Assembly (NCBI GenBank): GCA_038231575.1
Contig: JBBRLB010000015.1
Span: forward strand, 1 to 61,605
Source: CAITWF01 sp038231575
Lineage (GTDB): Bacteria > Verrucomicrobiota > Verrucomicrobiia > Opitutales > Opitutaceae
Length of the DNA stretch: 61,605 nucleotides
Reading direction: 5' to 3'
Position numbers and translations under genes: made by a program. This document shows positions 1 through 6,311 of this stretch, in pieces; position 1 is the stretch's first letter; each line of letters opens with the position of its first letter. The notes under the pieces were generated by a model that did not search any database, was not told the DNA's origin, and worked only from the letters and a program-made list of their open reading frames with translations.

Positions 1-325
1 CCGTGATCGCCCACTGCCGCGAATCGATCTGCGCGATCTCGAGGTTCGATGCCAGCCGCAGCGCTTCGGGCAAACTTGTCGCCCCCGCACGGCGGATGTC
101 GTCCCCGGTGATCACTTGGATCGCCGACGCCACCCTGGAAAGTTTTTCCGGCCGCTTCGACACCGACGTCACCTCGATGTCCATGAGTTGCTCGAGCGTC
201 ATGCTTTTCAGGGCGCTGGGCGATGGCAGCGCGGGCGCGCTTTGTCCGGCGAGCGTGGCGGCCCACAGCGCGAGGGCGCCCACCGCGAAACCGCGGACCG
301 CGCCGCGCGAAAGGGATCGTTTCAT
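1..325 (-). CDS. TonB-dependent receptor, N-terminal part (runs off the left edge)
   Basis: Reading the minus strand from an ATG at 325 gives about 108 residues before the window ends. A signal peptide with an Ala-rich hydrophobic core is followed by TLEQLMDIEVTSVSKRPEKL and then a plug-domain segment containing SAIQVITGDDIRRAGATSL. This is the start of the plug of the outer-membrane receptor family that begins 'LxxLMDIEVTSVSK'. These proteins import bulky ligands across the outer membrane using TonB energy. The start lies 13 nt after the stop of the response regulator on the same strand, so the two are probably co-transcribed. The upstream sequence has no strong Shine-Dalgarno. The barrel lies outside the window, so the substrate cannot be judged. 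Confidence 0.88.
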   Translation of the reverse strand, partial: MKRSLSRGAVRGFAVGALALWAATLAGQSAPALPSPSALKSMTLEQLMDIEVTSVSKRPEKLSRVASAIQVITGDDIRRAGATSLPEALRLASNLEIAQIDSRQWAIT

Positions 326-338
326 GGTGGTTAGAAAA

Positions 339-1019
339 TTACAGTCCGCGCTGCCGATCGTGCCAGAGGACGGCCTCGCGCATCAACTCGCCGCCGTCCC
401 CGAGGCCGAGTTTTTCTTTGATGCGCGCATCGTAGGAGCCGACGGTTTTCACGCTCACGCCCAAGCGGTCGGCAATTTCCTTTGGACTGAGCCCCTGCCC
501 GCGCAGCCGGAAAACCTCCATCTCGCGATCGCTGAGCAGTTCCTCGGGCGCGTGGCCGCTGCGGGCGCCGGCCCCGAACATGCGGCCCGCGAGTTGCGCG
601 GTGAGCGAGGGGCTCGCGTAGAATTTTCCGTCGAGCACGGTGCGGATGCCATCGATGATGCGCGGGCCCGATTCGCGTTTCACCGCGTAGCCGTGCGCGC
701 CGGCGCGGAACGCCCGCTCTGCTACGCTGGCCTCGTCGTGCATGGACAACACCAGCAACCGCACCCCCGGAAATTGCGTGCGCATGCCCTTGATCAAATC
801 GAGCCCCGATCCGCGCGGCAGCGAAAGATCGACGACCATGACGTCGGGGCGCGCCGTCGGCACGGCGGCGAGCGTGATCGTGCCGTCGTCGGCTTGGCCG
901 CACACCTCCAAATCCGGTTCGAGCCCGACCATGCTCGCCAGCCATTCGCGCACCAACGGATGATCGTCCACCAAGAAAACGCGGCGGCGCGGCCGGCCCG
1001 GTGAGGTTTCTGTTTTCAT
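339..1019 (-). CDS. NarL/FixJ-family response regulator
   Basis: A 226-residue two-domain regulator. The receiver domain (about 12-130) has the acidic pair D18/D19, the phospho-acceptor in VVDLSLP (D64) and the conserved Lys near 114. The C-terminal LuxR-type helix-turn-helix (about 160-225) includes LSDREMEVFRL and LSPKEIADRLGVSVKTVGSY. The start MKTETSPG was chosen because it sits directly before the receiver core; an in-frame ATG 33 nt upstream is less likely. No histidine kinase is visible next to it. It is followed 13 nt later by a TonB receptor gene on the same strand, so it may be co-expressed with that receptor. Target genes are unknown. Confidence 0.93.
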   Translation of the reverse strand: MKTETSPGRPRRRVFLVDDHPLVREWLASMVGLEPDLEVCGQADDGTITLAAVPTARPDVMVVDLSLPRGSGLDLIKGMRTQFPGVRLLVLSMHDEASVAERAFRAGAHGYAVKRESGPRIIDGIRTVLDGKFYASPSLTAQLAGRMFGAGARSGHAPEELLSDREMEVFRLRGQGLSPKEIADRLGVSVKTVGSYDARIKEKLGLGDGGELMREAVLWHDRQRGL

Positions 1020-1152
1020 CCGTGACGCGCTCGCGCCAGTGGCCGGGGCCAAGGGCGGGGATTTCTTGAGGACCAGAAGGCAGCCAGCGCAAACATGGGA
1101 TCGTGTTTGTGGGGCGATCTTTCGTGCTCCGCAAATGAATCATCATGGTTTC

Positions 1153-1169
1153 GTAGGGCATCGCCCTAC
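1153..1169. repeat. Short perfect palindrome, REP-like
   Basis: GTAGGGC and GCCCTAC form 7-bp arms around a 3-nt centre in the divergent region between the response regulator and the glycosyltransferase. It could be a regulatory palindrome. It also matches the 'GTAGGG...CCCTAC' ends of other intergenic palindromes in the window. Confidence 0.4.
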
Positions 1170-1227
1170 ATTCCGATTCCGCTCAACCCCACAGACGAAG
1201 CACCGGTATTTACCCTATGCTAACCGC

Positions 1228-2103
1228 GTGACTCCGGCTTTTGCCTTCAATCCCCAGTCCGAGGCCGCGAACTTTTTATCCCACGCCTCCCCTGCGCCGG
1301 GGGCAGTGCTGTCGGATGCTCGCGCCCATTTCGTCACCCGCAGCGGCGCCCCGATCTCGGCTACCATCCTGACGAAGAACAGTGCGGCGCTACTCGCCGA
1401 GGTGCTCGCGGCGCTGGCCTGGTGCGACGAGATCGTAGTGCTGGACACCGGCTCGACCGATCGGACGATCGAGGTCGCGGCGGCGTTTGCCAACGTGCGG
1501 GTGCACCAGCTCGAAGGCGCGTTTCCCGGTTTTGGCCGCGCGCATCGCCGCGCCGTCGAGTTGGCGCGCCACGACTGGATCCTCTCGATCGATAGCGACG
1601 AGATCGTCTCGCCCGAACTGGCCGGGGAAATCACGGGACTGAAACTGGACCTCCAGTCGGTCTACACGATTCCGTTTCAAAATTACTACAACGGCCGGCA
1701 CATCACCACGTGCGGCTGGTCGCCAGATCGGCACGAACGCCTGTTCAACCGGACGGTGACCAATTTCTGCACGAGCGAGGTGCACGAACGCGTGCAGGCC
1801 GCCGCGCTGGCCGTCGTGCCCCTGCGCCACGCCATCGTCCACTTTTCCTACCAGTCGGTCGACGACTTCCTGCGCAAAATGTCCGCTTACTCGCAGCTCT
1901 TCACCGCGCAGAACAGCGGCCGGAAAAAATCCAGCCCCGCGAAGGCCGCGCTACGCAGCAGCTGGGCATTCTTCAAGAGCTACGTGCTGGAGTGCGGCTT
2001 TCTGCAGGGCGGCGAGGGCCTCACGATCAGCGCGTATAAATCGCAGGTCGTGTTCTGGAAATATCTGATGCTCCACGAAGCCAATTGTCGAAGGACCGGA
2101 TAA
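1228..2103 (+). CDS. Family 2 glycosyltransferase, WaaE/KdtX-like
   Basis: A protein of about 291 residues with a GT2 Rossmann-type core. ATILTKNSA is followed by CDEIVVLDTGSTDRTIEVA, and SIDSDEIVSPEL carries the DxD-type metal and nucleotide-sugar motif. The later aromatic segment (PFQNYYNGRHI...GWSPDRHERLFNR) is typical of the lipopolysaccharide core beta-1,4-glucosyltransferase group. It probably adds a sugar to LPS core or another envelope glycan at the inner membrane. A GTG at 1228 is taken as start because upstream sequence looks non-coding; an ATG at 1135 in the same frame is the alternative. The next recognisable complete gene on this strand is a polysaccharide deacetylase, which fits an envelope-glycan neighbourhood. 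Confidence 0.85.
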   Translation: MTPAFAFNPQSEAANFLSHASPAPGAVLSDARAHFVTRSGAPISATILTKNSAALLAEVLAALAWCDEIVVLDTGSTDRTIEVAAAFANVRVHQLEGAFPGFGRAHRRAVELARHDWILSIDSDEIVSPELAGEITGLKLDLQSVYTIPFQNYYNGRHITTCGWSPDRHERLFNRTVTNFCTSEVHERVQAAALAVVPLRHAIVHFSYQSVDDFLRKMSAYSQLFTAQNSGRKKSSPAKAALRSSWAFFKSYVLECGFLQGGEGLTISAYKSQVVFWKYLMLHEANCRRTG

Positions 2104-2151
2104 GGCGACCGCCGCCCCTTTGCTGCTGACGTTTCGAACCACCGAGACCTG

Positions 2152-2442
2152 ATGCCTCCATCGCTTCCGAACGTTGTCCGCGCCATCGCGGTCGTCGAAG
2201 CCATCAAGGGGCTGCTCGCACGGGCGCTGGGCTTTGGGCCGCTCCGCCTCGTCCATCGCAACGTCCAGTCCGTCGCCGAGGAAATCCTTCGTTTAAGCCC
2301 CTTCGATCCGGCGGGCCGCTGTCCGCGCATCGTGCTGGCGGCGGCCGGCAGCGTGACCGACTTGCAGCGTGCGGCTGCGCCTCGTGCCTGCGCCGACTTT
2401 CGCGCCCGGCCGCGCGCGGCTTCCTCGGGTAATTCGGCATGA
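2152..2442 (+). pseudogene. Truncated DUF2127 membrane protein gene
   Basis: The first 75 residues resemble the N-terminal half of DUF2127 membrane proteins: AIAVVEAIKGLLARALGFG, then LRLVHRNVQSVAEE, then a PRIVLAAAGSVTD segment. After this point family members continue with two or more membrane helices, but here the frame gives a short Arg/Ala-rich tail and a stop. The other two forward frames do not restore the missing half. I therefore read it as a 3'-truncated relic, although a short expressed protein cannot be excluded. It lies between the glycosyltransferase and the deacetylase. Confidence 0.5.
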
Positions 2443-2497
2443 GCCATTACCCGCCCACCCGATGGCACCCGGCCATGTCGCAGAACCATGCCACGTC

Positions 2498-3226
2498 ATG
2501 AGTCTGCTCGTCCTCATGTATCACCGCGCTCGCGCGGGCCGGTTTGGCAACGCGCCCGAGATGCTTGATGCGCACTTCGCCCACATCGCGCGCACCTACC
2601 CGAACGTGCTGCCCGGCGAGGCACCCGTCGCGGGCAAGCTCAACGTCTGCCTGAGTTTCGACGACGGCTATTTCGATTTCTACGCCATCGTTTTTCCGCT
2701 GCTGAAAAAACACGGGCTCCGCGCCCTGCTCGCGGTGGCGCCCGCCGTGGTGCGCGAGCGCAGCGATGTGCCGCCCGCGGCCCGGCTTGCGGTCGAGTCC
2801 GAGGGGGCGTTTGCCGATCCGGGCAACGGCGCCTTTTGCACCTGGCCCGAACTTTCCGCCACGGTGGCCAGCGGCCACGTGGCGATCGCTGCGCACGGCT
2901 TCAGCCACCGCCGGCTCGACGATCCCGCAGCGGATTTGTCCGTGGAGATCGAGTCCCCGAAGGCAATTCTTGAGGCGCGCCTCGGACAGCCGGTCGAGAG
3001 CTTCGTTTTTCCCTACGGCCGGTATTCCCCGACGGCGCTGAACCGCGCAGGCTGCCACTATCGCCACCTTTTTCGCATCGGCGGCGCGCTCAACCGGCGC
3101 GGCGCGCAAGGCCTGCTTTATCGGGTCGATGCTGACGCCATGTCCAGCCCGCGCGCGCTGTTCTCGCCCGCGCGCGCCGCCGGCTATCGCGCGCGCTGGG
3201 TGTGGAATCGGATGCGCGGCCGTTGA
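2498..3226 (+). CDS. Polysaccharide deacetylase (NodB-homology, CE4-like)
   Basis: A 242-residue protein starting at ATG 2498 (MSLLVLMYHRA). It has the NodB metal-site motif SFDDG at 53-57 and the metal-binding pair H133 and H137 in AAHGFSHRRL. FVFPYGRYS at 169-177 matches the third CE4 motif. Family members remove N- or O-acetyl groups from glycans such as exopolysaccharide or peptidoglycan. No signal peptide is evident, so it may act in the cytoplasm or need another start. It ends about 180 bp before a bidirectional terminator that separates it from a convergent small ORF. Confidence 0.86.
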   Translation: MSLLVLMYHRARAGRFGNAPEMLDAHFAHIARTYPNVLPGEAPVAGKLNVCLSFDDGYFDFYAIVFPLLKKHGLRALLAVAPAVVRERSDVPPAARLAVESEGAFADPGNGAFCTWPELSATVASGHVAIAAHGFSHRRLDDPAADLSVEIESPKAILEARLGQPVESFVFPYGRYSPTALNRAGCHYRHLFRIGGALNRRGAQGLLYRVDADAMSSPRALFSPARAAGYRARWVWNRMRGR

Positions 3227-3365
3227 ACCCTCCCTCCACTCTCCTTTCCCGACCTTCCTGTCCCCATCATTCTTTCTCAACTTTCCCCCCAAAAATTTGT
3301 CGGCGAGCCGTTACACGGTCCAGCTCGCAGATGATAGCTAGACGAAACACACATACACACAGAAA

Positions 3366-3388
3366 CCGGCCGGGACTATAACGGCCGG
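3366..3388 (+). other. Inverted repeat downstream of the deacetylase gene
   Basis: CCGGCCG and CGGCCGG pair across a 9-nt loop. No T-run follows. It may be a weak terminator or a REP-like element. Confidence 0.35.
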
Positions 3389-3408
3389 AGGTGTAACAGC
3401 GAAAACGG

Positions 3409-3436
3409 CCCCCGCACTTGTGATTAGGTGCGGGGG
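3409..3436. terminator. Bidirectional hairpin terminator
   Basis: Arms CCCCCGCAC (3409-3417) and GTGCGGGGG (3428-3436) pair around a 10-nt loop, and T-containing tracts lie on both sides. It sits between the deacetylase (+) and the small minus-strand ORF, whose stop is about 60 bp away, so it could serve both. Confidence 0.65.
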
Positions 3437-3496
3437 CTCTGCGCTTTTGGGGGTCGCACGGCGCCGCCGCAGTCGGGCGCGGCCCTGTTGCGGCGG

Positions 3497-3856
3497 CTAT
3501 TCGCCGGCAGGCAGCGGCAGCCCCAATGGCTCCGTCGCCCGGTCGAAGCGCAGCCGGCGTTGTCCCAGTGCGAGGTCCGGCTCGAACCCGGCGGCGCGAT
3601 CCGCGCGAAACGGCCCGCCACTTTCCTCCTGAAACGCCGCTCGGATCGCCGCGGCCAGCGCGGCATCAATTTCGGCCGTCTCGGAGAGGCTCAGCGCGCG
3701 GGTGAGTGCGGTCCGCACCGCGGCGCGCTCTTTCGCCAGCGCGAGCAACTCGCGCCGGTGGCCCGTCGCAATCGCGTTTTCAAGCGGCGGCAGCTCCGGC
3801 GAAAATGTGCCGTTGTTTTGAAACAGATTATCTGCGCAGGATCGCAGGACCCGCAT
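3497..3856 (-). CDS. Hypothetical protein, divergent from the CNB-TIR gene
   Basis: About 119 residues, starting MRVLRSCADNLFQNNG. The middle is strongly helical and charged (RRELLALAKERAAVRTALTRAL) and the C-terminus is Pro/Gly-rich. I do not recognise a family. Support for coding comes from the coherent amphipathic composition and from a terminator hairpin shortly after the stop. The start codon overlaps the CNB-TIR start in the opposite direction (shared CATG at 3854-3857), leaving no intergenic promoter space, so either this start is wrong or one promoter lies inside the neighbouring gene. An upstream in-frame ATG at 3934 would overlap the CNB-TIR gene further. Confidence 0.45.
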   Translation of the reverse strand: MRVLRSCADNLFQNNGTFSPELPPLENAIATGHRRELLALAKERAAVRTALTRALSLSETAEIDAALAAAIRAAFQEESGGPFRADRAAGFEPDLALGQRRLRFDRATEPLGLPLPAGE

Positions 3857-4691
3857 GAGCGACCCCGCCCACGCCATCCTCGCTGAACTTTTTCCGGCGC
3901 TGCCGGCCGAAGCGATCGACGAGTTGGCGCTCACGCTGCGGCGGGTCAGCTACCCGGCCCAAGTCACGATCTGCAGCGAGGGCGAAATCGAGGAGAGCTT
4001 CTACGTGATCGCGACGGGCCAGGTCGACGTCTACAAGGTCCTCGAAGGCCAGCGGCTGCTGGTCAACCACCTCGCCGCCGGCGGTTATTTCGGCGACATC
4101 GCGCTGCTGCTCGACCAGCCGCGCTCCGCGACGATCATCACGGCCGAGCCGACCGAACTGCTCATCATCGATCGGGCGATGCTGCGAAAATTTACCCGCA
4201 GCAACGCCGAGATCGTGGTCGCGCTCTCCCAGATGGTCATCCGGCGTTTCCTGCTGCAGGAAGAAAAGCAGTTGACGGAGATCGCCCGGCTCAAGAAACG
4301 CGTGACCGCGCCCGCGACGGTGTTTTTGAGTTACGCGCGGGAGGATCAGCCGTTCGTCACCCGGCTCGCGAACAATCTGCTCAAGCACGAGATCGATGTC
4401 TGGCTCGACGTCTACCGCATCGACCCCGGCAAGAGCTGGGCGCGCCAGATCGGCGAGGCACTCGACCAATGCGAGATCATGCTGGTGGTGCTGTCGCCGG
4501 GCGCGATGGGCTCGGAGAACGTCGACGACGAGTGGAACTACTTTCTCGATCGGAAGAAAAAAATCGTGTCCGTGCTGCACCAGCCCTGCAAAATTCCCTA
4601 CCGGCTCTCGAAGCTGCACTACGTGGATTTTCACGCCACCGACTACGACAAGGCGGTGGCCCGGCTGATCGCAACCCTCAACACGACGTGA
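3855..4691 (+). CDS. Cyclic-nucleotide-binding domain fused to a TIR domain
   Basis: A 278-residue soluble protein. Residues about 9-125 form a CAP-like cNMP-binding domain with a phosphate-binding cassette at 77-95 (GYFGDIALLLDQPRSAT); D81 replaces the usual Glu and R90 is the expected phosphate contact. A helical linker (120-150) leads to a TIR domain (about 155-260) starting VFLSYAREDQPFV, with DVWLDVYRIDPGKSW and the likely NADase catalytic Glu at 226 (VDDEWNYF). This domain order is that of PycTIR effectors of Pycsar defence, where cUMP binding triggers NAD+ depletion. No nucleotide cyclase or CD-NTase lies nearby, so a defence role is inference. A signalling protein using cAMP or cGMP is the alternative. 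Confidence 0.9.
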   Translation: MSDPAHAILAELFPALPAEAIDELALTLRRVSYPAQVTICSEGEIEESFYVIATGQVDVYKVLEGQRLLVNHLAAGGYFGDIALLLDQPRSATIITAEPTELLIIDRAMLRKFTRSNAEIVVALSQMVIRRFLLQEEKQLTEIARLKKRVTAPATVFLSYAREDQPFVTRLANNLLKHEIDVWLDVYRIDPGKSWARQIGEALDQCEIMLVVLSPGAMGSENVDDEWNYFLDRKKKIVSVLHQPCKIPYRLSKLHYVDFHATDYDKAVARLIATLNTT

Positions 4692-4985
4692 TGCGCGCAG
4701 CCGAACGCGGGAGAGTTCGGCCAGCACGTGAATCCCGGTCGGCGTGGCGAAGCTTCATTCCCAGCTCACTCCGCTTGATCAGAATCAGATCGCAACGACC
4801 GTCTGAATCGCATCGTCGGGCGGACCGCGCTTCATGTCTGCAAGGCGATCTTCAAAAATCACGGCTGCCGTAAGCGGTTCTTTGGGATCAACCCTCCGAG
4901 ACTCGATCGATCACCGCCGCATCGCGCGCCCCCTGAACGCCGGCGTTGAACGGATGCGACCTTCCCCCACGCAGACGCCGAATCC
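4692..4985. other. Intergenic stretch, nothing certain
   Basis: 294 bp between the CNB-TIR gene and the GH43-like gene. I see no convincing ORF, terminator or palindrome. Parts read like degraded coding sequence, but no family could be recognised. Confidence 0.4.
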
Positions 4986-5984
4986 ATGAAAGTCTTCGCG
5001 ATCGCGCTCCTGCTGGCGCTGGCAACCCGGCTCACCGCGGCAGAAACCCCAGCCCCTCGCTCGGCTCTCGGCTTTGCGGAACGGCTGCAACCCGCGCCGG
5101 TGCACAGCGGTTTCCAAATGGACGGCTACTGGGTGTGGTGCGGATCGGCGATCCCAGCCGAGGGAGAATATCATCTCTTCGCCCCGCGCTGGCCCAAGGA
5201 CGGAAATTTTCCCGAAGGCTACCGCGACCACTCGGAAATTGTCCGCGCCACCGCGAAGGATCCGCTGGGCCCCTATACGTCTCACGAGGTCGTCATCGGC
5301 CGGCGCGACGCCGATTTCTGGGATTCGCATATGGCGCACCACCCGACCATCTACAAAATCGGCGACCCTTTCGTGCTGTTCTATATCGGGAGCGACGCCA
5401 CGACGCGTCAGCCCAACTCAACGGTGCTCGCCCGCAAAATCGGCTACGCCACCGCCCCGTCCATCACGGGTCCGTGGCATCGCACTGACCACCCGATCCT
5501 CGCGGAGGAATCGAACAACCCCGCCGTCTTCGTCGAACCGAATGGCGCGATCAAGCTGATGTATCGGGACACCACGCTCCGCATCTGCGTCGCCGTCGCG
5601 GATTCTTCCGATGGAAAATTCCGCACTGTAAACGACAACGTTTGGCCCGCCGCCAAGCTCGAAGATTTTTATCTCTTCAAAACCCACGGCAACTATCACA
5701 TCATCTGCGAGGACAACGTCGGCGAAGTCACCGGCCACATGCGCTGGGGCGCGCATCTTCAGTCGAAGAACGGCGGCGACGGTTGCGCCGCGACCCCCGT
5801 GCCGCTCTACACGCACGACATCGCCCGCCCGGATGGATCACTATTGAAATGCGTGCGGCGCGAACGCCCGCAACTCCTCATCCAAGACGGCAGGGTCACG
5901 CACCTCATCACCGCCGTTTACGACGGCACGAATTCGTGGAGCCAGCCCGTGGCGTTGCTCCCCGCCCTGGCGATCAGTCCGTAG
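4986..5984 (+). CDS. Secreted glycoside hydrolase-like protein (GH43/five-bladed propeller type)
   Basis: 332 residues with a clear signal peptide (about 1-19, ending LTAAE). The mature part has the repeating pattern of five-bladed beta-propeller glycosidases: GEYHLFAPRWP, DSHMAHHPTIYKIGDPFVLFYIG, ARKIGYATAPSITGPW, then NNPAVFVEPNGAIKLMYR. Acidic residues in DSHMAHHP and AEESNNP lie where the family keeps catalytic or transition-state residues, but I cannot assign the triad with certainty. The likely role is hydrolysis of plant oligosaccharides in the periplasm or outside. A TonB receptor gene follows on the same strand after a 327-bp gap. Confidence 0.72.
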   Translation: MKVFAIALLLALATRLTAAETPAPRSALGFAERLQPAPVHSGFQMDGYWVWCGSAIPAEGEYHLFAPRWPKDGNFPEGYRDHSEIVRATAKDPLGPYTSHEVVIGRRDADFWDSHMAHHPTIYKIGDPFVLFYIGSDATTRQPNSTVLARKIGYATAPSITGPWHRTDHPILAEESNNPAVFVEPNGAIKLMYRDTTLRICVAVADSSDGKFRTVNDNVWPAAKLEDFYLFKTHGNYHIICEDNVGEVTGHMRWGAHLQSKNGGDGCAATPVPLYTHDIARPDGSLLKCVRRERPQLLIQDGRVTHLITAVYDGTNSWSQPVALLPALAISP

Positions 5985-6311
5985 CCAGCCGCTCCGCGCG
6001 TCACGAATTTATCGCGGGTTGGGGCTCACTCCGGCGCCCGGCTGTTGGCCCAGCGATCGACTTCGCGCTGCCGCTCTTGCATCGGCTTGAGATCTGCCAG
6101 CGAGTCTGACGCCGTCGTCGCGCGGACGACGCGGCGGCGGCGCGACCGTTCGCCTCGGCATTCTCCTTGCCTATTTATGTCACATTAAATGACCTCCGGG
6201 TGCTAAACATTCCAGTGCTTGCGGGCCATTTCCGCGAGGACATCAGCACCACTACACCCAGTGCTTGCGGCCCTACTCCGCAAGGCAGACAGCACGACTA
6301 CTACACTCACC
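5985..6311. other. Leader region of the TonB receptor gene with a relic and short repeats
   Basis: On the minus strand, 6026 to about 6115 encodes a coherent C-terminal tail (ADLKPMQERQREVDRW) ending in a stop at 6026, but it has no start, so it looks like a gene relic. Closer to the receptor, GTCA (6179-6182) and TGAC (6190-6193) bracket an AT-rich CATTAAA, a possible promoter or operator zone. A 13-nt direct repeat, CCAGTGCTTGCGG, occurs at 6212-6224 and 6258-6270 in the untranslated leader. Confidence 0.4.

Noticed and set aside
3428..3886. 152-residue plus-strand ORF opposite the small hypothetical gene
   Set aside because: Arg/Pro-rich composition and a start inside the terminator hairpin; the minus-strand frame is more protein-like.
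3497..4985. Complete Pycsar or CBASS operon around the CNB-TIR gene
   Set aside because: Neither flanking ORF shows cyclase or CD-NTase motifs; only the effector-like gene is present.
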